A stretch of 64,000 nucleotides of DNA, taken from the NCBI GenBank assembly GCA_010015675.1, contig ML977020.1, forward strand, positions 62,001 through 126,000, in the 5' to 3' direction. Under the pieces are notes generated by a model that was given only the letters and a program-made list of their open reading frames with translations, did not search any database and was not told where the DNA came from. The translations under genes and the position numbers were made by a program. The stretch comes from Byssothecium circinans (lineage: Eukaryota; Ascomycota; Dothideomycetes; Pleosporales; Massarinaceae). Below are positions 41,041 to 50,778 of the stretch, in pieces (the first letter of the stretch is position 1; every line of letters begins with the position of its first letter).

Positions 41041-41757
41041 ATGTCGTCCGGACAAGGCCAATCCTACGAACAGGACCCCCGCTGGACCTCCGTCGACCAC
41101 TACTCCCTCTCACACCTGCACCCCCAGTCCCGCACGAGCCCCTCCAACGAAGCCCTCGCTTTCGCGCTATCAAACTCGAAAGAGAAAGGCCTTCCTGATA
41201 TTGCCGTCTCGCCTTCTCAGGGAAAATACCTCAAGCTGCAAGCCCAGCTCGTGAGGGCGAAGAACATCCTCGAAGTGGGTACACTAGGCGGATACTCAAC
41301 CATCTGGCTAGCCAATGCTAGTCCCGATATCAAAGTCACGACGGTAGAAGTCGATGCGCATCATGCGGAAGTAGCGAAGGAGAACTTTGCGCATGCGGGG
41401 GTGGCAGAGAGGGTGGAAGTCAAGCTCGGGCCTGGTGTTGAGGTTTTACCGCAGCTGGCCGAGGAAGTGAGGCAGGGCAAGAGAGAGAAGTTCCAGCTCG
41501 TATTCATTGATGCGGATAAGGTGAATAACTGGAATTACGTCGACACGGCGCTCGGGATGACGGAGTCCGGTGCAGCGATTATCGTGGATAATGTGGTGAG
41601 AAAGGGTCAGTTGACAAACGCTGACGGGGATGCGGGAGTGCAGGGAGCGAGGAAAGTAGTGGAGAGTGTAGGCAAAGATGATAGGCTGGATGGGGTGGTC
41701 TTGCAGACTGTGGGTGAGAAGAACTATGATGGGTTTTTGATCGCTGTTGTGAAATAA
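41041..41757 (+). CDS. SAM-dependent O-methyltransferase, class I (CCoAOMT/catechol type)
   Basis: Intronless, 238 residues, a typical length. The SAM-binding motif I is ILEVGTLGGYSTIWLA (about residues 75-90), followed by the acidic ribose-binding position in TVEVD. The metal-binding Asp residues appear in LVFIDADKVNNW (D-x-D-K) and IIVDNVVRKG. An N-terminal helical SPSQGKYLKLQAQLV segment is typical of the family. Such enzymes methylate catechol-type hydroxyls with Mg2+. The physiological substrate is unknown and often associated with detoxification or secondary metabolism. No biosynthetic partner genes lie next to it, and the downstream neighbour is convergent 45 bp away. Confidence 0.9.
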   Translation: MSSGQGQSYEQDPRWTSVDHYSLSHLHPQSRTSPSNEALAFALSNSKEKGLPDIAVSPSQGKYLKLQAQLVRAKNILEVGTLGGYSTIWLANASPDIKVTTVEVDAHHAEVAKENFAHAGVAERVEVKLGPGVEVLPQLAEEVRQGKREKFQLVFIDADKVNNWNYVDTALGMTESGAAIIVDNVVRKGQLTNADGDAGVQGARKVVESVGKDDRLDGVVLQTVGEKNYDGFLIAVVK

Positions 41758-41802
41758 CCTTCAGATAGCTAGCTGATCTTGACTAGATACAACAGTTATC
41801 TC

Positions 41803-42975
41803 CTAAGCCTCGAAGCGCCGCTCAACTTTGCCTTTCTGCTCATTCATATGGCGTTCCATCATTTCCAAACTCTTCAAATAGTCACTCGTGCCGTGCTCGG
41901 GATCGGCATCCTTGGCCTTGCACGTCTTACCCATGGGCTGCTTCCCATTGCCATGAGCACCGTCAATCCGCATGAAGGACTGGCCCTTGGCCTTCATCAA
42001 GTTCTGCTGCGCATCGTCGAACCAACCATTGATGAAATCGCCATGGAAGCAATATCCGTCCCCAATCTACAATACAACCACATCAGTACACACATTCACC
42101 AACCTCAATCAAAAACAACAGAAAGAAGCAACACTCACCTCACCACAAGCCAACTTAAAAGGCGGCACCCCCTTCCAGCCCCCCAGAATCGCCTTCCTCG
42201 TATCATACCTCACGCTAAACCTCAGTCTCGGCAACCTCTTCATGCCCGCCGGACACCTCCCGCCATTCGCCGCCGCATACGCATAACTCTCGACATTCTC
42301 CGGATTCACACAGTCCGGGAACGCGAGAATAGCCTGCATATGCGCCCCACACGTCGACCTGGGGAATGCCGCTCGGGGCCGCGTGTTGCGGTCATCGGCA
42401 CCCGTGTCGCACCACCAGGTGATCATGGTGGTTTTTTCGTTGATGTCGGCTTGCGATGTCGCGGACGCGTTGCCCGCGACGGGGTGGAAGTTGGCGGGGA
42501 AAGGGATCTCGGCGTGGTCGATTTGCTCGTAGTAGGTCTTGAAGGTTGCGGGGTAGATTTCTGTGTAGGTGTTGCCGTTGACGTAGTATAGTGTTGGAGC
42601 CCCTTATCACGGTCAGTTCACTCCCTCGCTCCTTCCCCCTCTCTCGCTCTAACTATTTTGAACAGGAGGGTGAAGGATGACTTACAATATACCTAGGAGT
42701 TGTTAGCCACTGCTTTGTTCAATAAAGTCTTCCACTACTAGACTTACGCTCATATCATTTGGGTTCTCCCCAGACGGACAACCATTCTGCAGCTCCGCAG
42801 TCGTCGGGAGATCTTTGGTCAGCGCATCGGACCCGTAGAACGAGTGCATGTGCGAGACGTATTTCCCGGGGAAGACTATGGGGTCGATGTTCTTGCGCAT
42901 GAAGGGCTTGTGCTCGATGTCGGTGAGGGCGAGGGCCGTGCTGGCTAGCAGAGCGGTGAAGGGTGTGGGACGCAT
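41803..42975 (-). CDS. DUF1996 secreted protein, with 7-nt microexon
   Basis: Exons 42748-42975, 42686-42692, 42139-42602 and 41803-42066 give 320 residues. A signal peptide opens it (MRPTPFTALLASTALA). DUF1996 hallmarks follow: HSFYGSD, CPSGENPNDMS, then YWAPTLYYVNG, WWCDTG, CVNPENVESYAY, RCPAGMKRLPRLRFSVRYD, DGYCFHGDFINGWFDDA. The YW of the conserved YWxPTLY sequence can only be built by including the 7-nt exon GTATATT, which has its own acceptor (CTCCTAG) and donor (GTAAGT). Without it the frame is lost. The family is secreted and wall-associated, of unknown biochemical role, often linked to WSC proteins and induced on plant material. The copy ends soon after the core domain, with no WSC module. 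Confidence 0.9.
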
Positions 42976-44292
42976 CTTGATTCTTGAAGGTTTGGTACTG
43001 GATCGGGTACTTCTGCGTAGAATGTGGGACTGAGAAGACGAGGACAACGAAGAAGGAAGCGAGGAAGGAAGAGGGAAGAAAGGGACGGAAGGAAGGGCTT
43101 ACTTGTAGCATTATGAGAGAGCGTTGATATAAAATTGTGCTATACACAACTCCCGATTGGGAAAACCATCCATAACACACAAATGCCGGCACCGGCATTT
43201 CCTCGCCCCAAACTCGTCATCAAAACTACCGAGTCCAGGCCCCAAAGACCATCCTACCACAAAACAATTAAATGATTAATTCAATCACGCATAGTTTGCG
43301 TTAGGGCTGCTGATTTGCTGTACTGGTGTCTGTGTAAAGAGCTACTGTAGGGGGATTTTGCCAACTGGCTGGGCAGCGATACCCTGTAACACTCAACTCC
43401 CTCCACAATCATATTTTCTGGGACGCGCGTTAGATTGCCGAGCGGTTCGGTTTGTGTGGTTTTTGGGGGATCAGGTGGGTGGATGGTTTTGGAAGGGAAG
43501 GGGGGTGGGGGGAGGTTGAGGTTGAGGTCTACTAGATAAAGGAGAAAATGACAGGGAGCGAGATACCGGTAAGAGGCTGTAAGCCGATAGGTTGGTATAC
43601 CTACTCCCTAACCCCAATCCCCAGGGCCCAAAGTAATATTTGCTTTATTAAGACTGCGAATCGGTCCGAAGAGGACGACCGTGGCACTTCACTTGAACTT
43701 CACGATTACCCGTGCACAAGCTCTCCATCTGCAAGAGGGTTTGAAAACAAAACGATTAAAGCAGTAACAGCGTCCCATGTCACAGAAACTTGTTAACGAA
43801 TTCCGCACAATATTTTAGGCATGTAATTGTCTTCTTTTATCATCACCAGTTCCATTTCCCTTCTCGATCAACCACACGCCCGCCGTAGCCGAATGCAATC
43901 TCCCCGCGTCTCGCCCAAGCTATAGTTGAGAATGGTGCAGGCACAGTAACGCTTCGGTATATGCCAATTTTCGGTGGCTGAGATACATAGCGGATAGCGG
44001 GCGTTGTGGTTTGGGGGTTGACTAGGGTGGGGGTGAATGCGTAGAGCGGAACTGAGCAGTTCGAGGTGGAACGAGAAGACAAAAGTACAACACGGAGAAT
44101 AGACAAAACCATAGGGGAATGAAAAGGGTTCAAACAAATGTCATCAGTATACATACAATGAAGCGAAACGCCGCTAAGTAGTCCTTCCGATATCCCTTCA
44201 AACTCCCCTTCTAACCAACAGAGGACACCATGAAAGTCGAACCCAACTCCCAGCCAACCAACAGCCAGTCAATGCGGTCCGGGCTACATGAC
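42976..44292. other. intergenic, 1.3 kb, no supported gene
   Basis: This is the promoter of the DUF1996 gene and more. Short frames on both strands (43548-43796, 43843-44154) have no domain. Confidence 0.35.
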
Positions 44293-44482
44293 CTACCGCC
44301 CCAAAGCCCCAGTCGCAGTTTTCGTTAACGTGGACGTCGTCTTCCCAACTGTCGAAGTAGTTTTTCCCACAACTTTGTTCGCCGTGGATACCGTGTTGCC
44401 GAGTGTCTTCCCCACTTTACCTACCGCTTTGCCGACGTTACCGACGGATTTTCCGATGTTGGCGAAGCAGTCGTCATCGGCA
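44293..44482 (-). CDS. last exon of a small Gly/Lys/Val-rich protein (5' end unresolved)
   Basis: A frame of 62 residues with strongly patterned sequence ends ...TKTATGALGR and contains repeats of the GKAVGKVGKTLGN type. It is preceded by a good acceptor (branch ACTAAC, CTCCCAG). Phase demands an upstream exon ending with two bases of a codon. I could not fix it. One possibility in phase is the GTAAGT donor at the end of the 45002-45496 gene, which would make this its C-terminus across a 0.5 kb intron. Otherwise an undetected small exon exists. The pattern suggests a long amphipathic helix. Function unknown. Confidence 0.35.
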
Positions 44483-45001
44483 CTGGGAGGAGTGTTAGTA
44501 AGTGTTGCATAGGGTATTGCAGTGACTGAGTAACTGTGGGAGAGGTGTTGAGCATGGAGATGGGGGAAGGCATGGACAGATGGAGACCCGTTAAGAAACG
44601 CTGCAGAATGGCGAACGAAAGGACAGCCCGGATGGGTGATGTGGATGTCTTTTTCTCATTCAATAGATGCCAGCCAGCATAATCATTTCAACGCCCAAAC
44701 GCTCTTAAACGTCGTGGTACCTTGCAAGGTCCGTCCGATAGTATTATGAAACAAAAGAAAAAAAGGCGTCTTTCACATCGACCCGACTCAGCGAGGTCCC
44801 AGGAGTAGTAGTCCGTCCCAGTGCCGTGAAATCAAATGCAAGAATCCCTCAGGCGCTACTCACTGTTAATCATCACAATAAGTATCAGCCTAGAAAGGGC
44901 CTTTAGGGGGTGGGGGATGCGGGACCAGTGACGCATAGGTGGGTAGGGGAGAATGTTTGGAAAGACGGGGAAAAGTAGATGAGGGACAGGAGGGTGACTT
45001 A
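44483..45001. other. intergenic or long intron
   Basis: Nothing coding is recognised. It may be the intron of the neighbouring gene (see 44293-44482). A candidate acceptor TTAACAG lies near 44870. Confidence 0.3.
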
Positions 45002-45496
45002 CTATAACGACAGTGTAAGATCCCCACGGATCGACGCCTTGAGCTCAATCTCAATCTCCAAATTCGCCTCAAGCGTCAACTTCAACCCATCATCATCCTG
45101 CAACGACCCCTTCTTCTTCTCCTCCTGCGGCATGTAATACGGCTGATTAGGATCGGTCCCACGGACGGGAATCTCGCCGCGCATGGCACGCGCATGGGTG
45201 ACGGGGCCGTCCATGGACGTGCTGTCGGGCCCGATGCGTTCGAACATTTGCATCTTCTGGAGGTCGCCGTTGGCGTCGGCTTCCTCGAGGGCTTCCAGCG
45301 ACGTCGTCTTCATGTATTTCCCTTCCTCGAGGCCCTTTTGGATGCGCTGCCGGCGGGCTCGTCGGGATTGTGACCGTGATTGTGCTCGTTGCTCGCCGGT
45401 TTCTCTTCGTGCTTGTTTCTTGGCGTTGAGGGCTTTCTGCTGCTGCATCTCCGTGCGCATGTGCGGCTCGGAATCGGATCCTTCGTGGTCGGCCAT
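45002..45496 (-). CDS. charged protein with GDLTL C-terminal motif (paralogue 1)
   Basis: 164 residues from ATG 45496 to TAG 45002 if unspliced. The N-terminus is acidic, followed by a long basic helical stretch (QQKALNAKKQARR..., SQSRRARRQRIQKGLEEGKY). The C-terminus is KLTLEANLEIEIELKASIRG followed by DLTLSL. This end pattern is shared with the 46213 gene and, from memory, with many ascomycete proteins of otherwise unrelated sequence. I know no function for it. A strong GTAAGT donor overlaps the stop codon (TTATA|GTAAGT), and the paralogue has an intron at the same place, so the true C-terminus may be a few or more residues longer. Confidence 0.6.
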   Translation of the reverse strand: MADHEGSDSEPHMRTEMQQQKALNAKKQARRETGEQRAQSRSQSRRARRQRIQKGLEEGKYMKTTSLEALEEADANGDLQKMQMFERIGPDSTSMDGPVTHARAMRGEIPVRGTDPNQPYYMPQEEKKKGSLQDDDGLKLTLEANLEIEIELKASIRGDLTLSL

Positions 45497-46212
45497 GATG
45501 GGGTTATGTGTCGGGGGATTGATATGTAGAAGGAATGTGTCGAGGGAGGGCAGTGTTTTGATAGCAAAGAGGTTAGGAGAGAAGTAGTTTGAAATGTGTG
45601 AAAAGTGAGTGGAAACGAGGAACAAGAGGAACTACGCCATAGGTATGCTAGTTGGCAGATGAGACAGCATTCAAGCATCGGAAAACAAGATTGTGTAGGC
45701 GAGGCGTTGATGGGTGGGTGGGCCCAGACCGTCACCCGTGTATGCACGGTGGATCCCTGTTCCGTCTGATCCTAATCGTTAGGAAAACGTCATTAGCAGG
45801 TCTTGGAGCCCACCTTGTGGCGCTCTTTTGCCTTCTGTTGTACTGCATGGAACAGGTTGCATGCGTTATTACGTAGGTGGTGGCAGACGAAAGGCACTCC
45901 CAACGGAAGGGTGGGAGGGCACTGGTGAGTGGCACAGAGTTTAGCCCCTGCAGCCCAGCTCCCGCGTCCGCGCCTGAACTAAGTCGGATGGCACGGCAGC
46001 TGATGACTTACCCTTTGTAGCAAGCGTTACATTGAGATCACAAGATTGAAGAGCGTAATTATGCTTGGCAAAGTTTTATTCACAACAAGTGGTAGTAAGG
46101 TAGTAATTACACTATGAGCCCAGAAACCCAAACGCCATTTGATCAAAAAACTCCTATATCATCAATCATGCACCAAACGTAATGCAATGAATAATAACAT
46201 GGCGAGTCGGTT
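45497..46212. other. intergenic between the two GDLTL genes
   Basis: Promoter of the 45002 gene and 3' flank of the 46213 gene. No domain seen. Confidence 0.35.
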
Positions 46213-46971
46213 TTAGTTGCTGCATTCAGTCAGTGCGAATTCATTCATGTGAAGCTTGGTAGGTACGTACAGCAAACCAAGGGTAAGATCACCGTGGATC
46301 TTAGCCTTCAGCTGGATTTCGATGTCGAGGTTGAGTTCCAGTCGCAGACGAAGTTGCTCGCCCTTGCTGTCTCCCTCATCTTCACCACCGCCGCCCGTCA
46401 GGCCGCCGAGAGCCTTACCAGCAGTGTCACCAACTTGGCCAACAGCCTTGCCGGCAGTGTCCTGGACCATGTCGCCAGCACCGCTGACAAGCTCGCCTCC
46501 GGGTACGTTTTCGGTGATGTCACCTAGGGGTCCTCCTTTGCCGCCCTGCTTCTTTTGGCGCTGGCGATTGCGGCGGCCACCAGAAGCAGAAACATCGGAG
46601 CGCGCAACAGATTCCGAGTCGGATTCAACAGCGCCTCCTCGTCGTCCACGTCCACGGGATTGGCGACGGCGCGACTGTGACTTTTGTGGTTGTGGTTCGG
46701 GTTCAGAGTCTTCGGCGTCGGCGCCGTTTGATGTCTTTTTGGTTTCTGCGTCCTCTTGCTCAGCCTCTCCTTCAGCATCACTTTCGGGGGCGGGAGTGGC
46801 TTCAGGAGTGGGCTGCTGCTGAGGCTTCTTGTTGCCCAACTTCTTCGGCGCCTTTTTCTCGGTTTTCTTACTCGAACTCTCCGCGTTTCCCTTTCCTCCC
46901 AGCGATGCGTTAGCATTGGCCTGTCCCTCTCCGGCGATGGATTGCTTGGTCTCCTCGACTGTGTCCGCCAT
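46213..46971 (-). CDS. disordered basic protein with GDLTL C-terminal motif (paralogue 2)
   Basis: Spliced model: 46271-46971 joined to 46213-46219 (intron 51 bp, GTACGT...ATGCAG, branch CTGAC), 235 residues ending GDLTLGLLN. The intron is divisible by three without a stop, so an unspliced 252-residue form would also be open. The N-terminal two thirds are disordered: Ala/Lys/Glu-rich, then SRRRQSRGRGRRGG, a likely nuclear or RNA-binding RG segment. GDMVQDTAGKAVGQVGDTAGKALGGL follows as two AGKA repeats, then the conserved end LRLRLELNLDIEIQLKAKIH + GDLTLGLL. This last block alternates hydrophobic and charged residues and could form a beta strand or amphipathic helix. Confidence 0.65.
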   Translation of the reverse strand: MADTVEETKQSIAGEGQANANASLGGKGNAESSSKKTEKKAPKKLGNKKPQQQPTPEATPAPESDAEGEAEQEDAETKKTSNGADAEDSEPEPQPQKSQSRRRQSRGRGRRGGAVESDSESVARSDVSASGGRRNRQRQKKQGGKGGPLGDITENVPGGELVSGAGDMVQDTAGKAVGQVGDTAGKALGGLTGGGGEDEGDSKGEQLRLRLELNLDIEIQLKAKIHGDLTLGLLYVPTKLHMNEFALTECSN

Positions 46972-47833
46972 GGTGATATGTGAAGTTCAAATAGAGGTGT
47001 GGTCGTGTGAGGAGTTCAGGTAGGGGTGGAGTAGTGAGATTTGGAAGTCAATCGAATAGTGCGAACAAGATGCAGTGACGGAGCCGGGAGCAGAAGATTG
47101 TTAAGAGCAGAGTGCGACTCCAGGAACCGGTTTGAGTTCGGGGTACTTTCATCCCTGTTCACACGAGCCACCAGCGTATGCAGTCTGACGCAATAAGTGG
47201 CACGCTGAGTCGCGCCCCGCCAAAACTCTGTGAAGCGTTCTCCAAAACTTGCAAGCTTCCCTGCGCAGGAATGCGGTTTCCACAGAATCCCACTGTGTCG
47301 TAAGATCGGCCTGGATCGTGATGGATCGTGATGGATCGTCTTGATGTCGCTTGATCGGCGCGCTTCCAGGTTTGCGACAGTCATGCGGCGTCATATTATT
47401 ATTGACGCGGCGTCTCCAAAAATTGCCGCCTGAAGTCCGCCACTTTTGGATGAAGGGCGCAACAAGTTTCCGTCTCTTTCCGGACGGTCGATGCGGGCGA
47501 TCGAGATGGAAGTGAGGGATGGCCCGTGTGGCTTATCTTCCAACGGTATTGGGGGTGTACAAAAGTACTCCGTAGTAAAGCTGATATAGAGATGTCAATT
47601 TTCACAGAACGTACACGCACTACACCGTGCAGTAGCACGAGAGAATTTAGAACGAAAGGGGAAAGGCAGAGCGAGTGTACAGACATCTGTTTGGAAGCGA
47701 GCACGGCCGGCCCGGCAAGTACCAAGGTCCAGCGCGCATCTCGCGTCCCACGTGCCGCTGCATGCAACTTTGATACCACGACATACCACCATCTGCTCGA
47801 CAGCGAACTGCCTTACACAGACAGACATCGAGC
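46972..47833. other. divergent promoter region
   Basis: Between the minus-strand GDLTL gene and the plus-strand DUF2470 gene. A GGATCGTGAT unit is repeated three times at about 47311-47340. No gene is supported. Confidence 0.35.
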
Positions 47834-48558
47834 ATGGCGACTCCAGACTCTCAGGATGACGCGGCGAGGCAGCTCGTCATAAACCACATGAATGCGGACC
47901 ACTCCGACTCGGTAGCGCCTCCTCATCTTGCCTCTCGTGTTGATATTGACCATTACAGATCCGCCGCTACCTGGAAGCCTTCAAACGGAAGTCGTTCTAC
48001 CAAGTCCGAGATGCCCGAATGACAGATGTAACCCTCGCCGACATGAAGTTCCAATGCGGTGGTCAACAACTTACCATCCCCTTCGACCCGCCGATGGGGT
48101 CCTATCGAGAAGCGCGGGACCGCGTTGTCCAACTCGATAAGGATGCATTACGAATCCTCGGACGCAGCGACATTACCATAAACAAGTACATCCCGCCATG
48201 GGTGCATCCTCTCCATCTGTGCAGCTTCACCCTGTGCGCTATAACCTTGGTTCTCTTCCCACGTGCAGCTCACTTCCAACCGGGCTCTCCGCCATACGAT
48301 CTCTTCCTGGTTCACTTCCCCAGGTTTGCGAGTTTCTGCGTATCGATCCGGCTTATCCTCCTTGGTATCGTGGTTCCAATCCATGTGACAGAAGCTGTTT
48401 TTATGGCTAGGAAGTTGGGGAGGCATGGGGTGACGCCTTTTGATGGCATCTGGTGGGCGTGGGTCGCGAGCTGTTTTGTTGAAGGGAAGACTAGCTTTCT
48501 GAGAGCTGACGCTCTAATTGCGGAGAAGAAGAGGGAGAAGGATGCGAAGAAGCACTGA
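47834..48558 (+). CDS. DUF2470 domain integral membrane protein
   Basis: Exons 47834-47911 and 47959-48558 with a 47-bp intron give 225 residues. The N-terminal DUF2470 domain (related to the C-terminal part of HugZ/heme-utilisation proteins) starts with the characteristic INHMNADHSDS, continues IRRYLEAFKRKSF, ...DARMTDVTLADMKFQC, and ends in IPFDPPM. From about residue 115 follow hydrophobic segments (LCSFTLCAITLVLF, FCVSIRLILLGIVVPIHVTEAVF, WWAWVASCFV), about three to four transmembrane helices, and a lysine-rich C-terminus (KKREKDAKKH), which looks like a dilysine-type ER-retrieval signal (K at -3). The role is unknown. A heme- or FMN-related binding function is suggested by family only. 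Confidence 0.85.
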
Positions 48559-48699
48559 AGATGTGGTATTAATGGGCGATACCACTTCAAAGCGGTTGTA
48601 CACCCAGCACTTCAGATGTCGCGTCCACCATGGTAGGGTGTGGTAAAGCGCTGGAGCCGATATCGGCACGTGCGCCTTATCGATAACGCAAAAAGTGAA

Positions 48700-48778
48700 G
48701 AGTCACGTCAGGGCATTCAACTCTGTTCTTCACGATATCCTAGCACCATTCTTCTTGTTCATTGCGTGCCGTTGACTC
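48700..48778 (+). promoter_or_regulatory. GAGTCA and TGACTC sites before arg8 start
   Basis: GAGTCA at 48700-48705 (reverse TGACTC) and TGACTC at 48773-48778, the latter only 4 bp before the ATG. They fit Gcn4/CPC1 half-sites, and arginine biosynthesis is a known cross-pathway target. The site next to the ATG may be fortuitous. Confidence 0.45.
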
Positions 48779-48782
48779 TACG

Positions 48783-50340
48783 ATGGCTTTACGATTTTCT
48801 ACCCGAAGATTTGCGGCCGCAGTGCGCGTGCCTCGCGTCAATTGCCCCTCTCCGCGATATGCTTCTACGGCCGCTGCGCTGAAAGACTCTAGCTTACCAC
48901 AGAATGTGAAGGACTCGATAGCAGTATGTACGCTATTCGGACGGTGCATATGATCTAGTACTAAGTTTCGATAGCGAGAAAAGTCCCTTCCTACACCCGA
49001 TCCGCCCTCTTCGTCCAAAACTGCTGGCCTAGTGAACCAACAACTACCGTACATGGTCCCGACCTATGTCCGGCCACCGCCCATGTTTGAGAAGGGAGAG
49101 GGGTGCTATCTATACGATGTAGAGAACAGGCGATATCTAGACTTCACAGCGGGAATTGCTGTCAATGCGCTTGGGCACTGCGATGCGGGTGTTGCGCAAG
49201 TCATTGCTGAGCAGGTAGGTCTAAGCTCAATGGGTATGCGATGGAGTGCTTACTTTCTGGCTATAGGCACAACAGCTTATGCACACGTCGAACCTCTATC
49301 ACAACCCGCATACCGGCGTCCTCTCGAAGCAGCTCATCCAGCTCACCCACGCAACCGGCGGCTTCGCTTCAGCTACCCGTAGCTTCATCTGCAACAGTGG
49401 CTCCGAAGCCAACGAAGCCGCCATCAAATTTGCGCGAAAGGTCGGAAAGTCACTTTCGCCGGACAAGCCCAAGTACGATTTTGTCTCGTTCCACAACTCG
49501 TTCCATGGCCGGACTATGGGCAGCTTGAGCGCGACACCGAATCCAAAATACCAGAAGCCCTTCTCCCCAATGGTTCCAGGCTTCAAATACGGGAGCTTCA
49601 ATGACGTAGATGGTATCAACGATTTGGTTACAGAAGAGACGTGCGGTGTCATAATCGAGCCCATACAGGGCGAAGGTGGTGTCAATGTTGCGACACCAGA
49701 ATTCCTCATTGCGCTCCGAAAACGATGTACTGAAGTCGGTGCTGTGCTCATCTACGACGAGATCCAATGCGGACTAGGTAGGACAGGCAAGTTCTGGGCT
49801 CATTCAGCGTATCCCAGCGAGTGCCATCCAGACATCGTCACTACCGCAAAAGCTCTCGGCAATGGATTCCCCATTGGCGCAACCATCGTGAATGACTTTG
49901 TCTGCGATCACATCAAAGTCGGAGACCATGGAACGACTTTTGGCGGCAACCCGCTCGGATGCCGCGTAGCTTCTCACATTCTGTCTCGTCTGTCGTCGCC
50001 CGAAATTTTAAATGCTGTACCGGAGAAATCAGCCGTGTTCAAGAAGCACTTTGACGCTCTACGGAAACGATTCCCGGCTCAAATTAAAGAAGTCCGAGGT
50101 GAAGGCCTGATTCTGGGACTGCAGCTCGACGCCGATCCAACACCCATCGTCACTGCTTCTAGAGAGAGGGGATTGCTGATTATCACATGCGGTACGAACA
50201 CTTTACGATTTGTACCACCGCTCGTCATCACCGAAACCGAGATTGATGGAGGCATGAAGATCCTAGCAGATGCAATGGAGAGCGTATGGGCGGAGAGAGA
50301 GCAAATAAAAGGTAACAAGGGACAACAGGAGATGCAATAA
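48783..50340 (+). CDS. ARG8: acetylornithine aminotransferase, mitochondrial
   Basis: Exons 48783-48923, 48975-49214 and 49267-50340 give 484 residues. The N-terminus is a mitochondrial presequence (MALRFSTRRFAAAVRVPR..., no acids, many Arg/Ser). Class-III aminotransferase signatures follow: YLYDVENRRYLDFTAGIAVN, FICNSGSEANEAAIKFARK, FHGRTMGSLSAT, GVIIEPIQGEGGVN, LIYDEIQCGLGRTGKFWAH, and the PLP lysine in TTAKALGNGFPIGA (K322). It converts N-acetylglutamate semialdehyde to N2-acetylornithine in arginine synthesis, using glutamate. All catalytic positions are intact. A phase-0 intron pattern and AQQLMHTSNLYHN at the third exon start match the family. Confidence 0.96.
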
Positions 50341-50778
50341 GGTACTGTAAATATACGATTCGTTTGCGGGACTTTGAGCGTGGCGTTTCACGGCATTTGA
50401 GCGTTTGGTTTTTGTAGGCAAAAAATTACTTTTCTCCCACTCATGTGGTTTTTGGAAGTATCTTACTTCATTTGCCGATTTAAAATGACTTTATCTTCTC
50501 ATCAGACCACTAACCTTTACCGTTTAAACCGACTGCGCGAACACGAATAGAGAAACCAAAGTGGTGATAGTGAGGGAGTGCACGGCCCTAGAGGTCGTAT
50601 TGAGCTTACCTCAGCTATCTAGCGTGTCCATCCATGGGTATGGCTTGGCATTGTTGCCTCTCAGCAGTTGCACAACTTCGTCGTCACCACTGATTATTGA
50701 CATCCGTAAACCATTGCTGGATATTATTCGAAGCCCAATGCAGCTTATAAGTGATTGAGGTACTGATTATGCAGGTCG
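50341..50778. other. intergenic, nothing recognised
   Basis: A 438-bp gap between ARG8 and the SNF2 gene. No domain or repeat. Confidence 0.35.
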
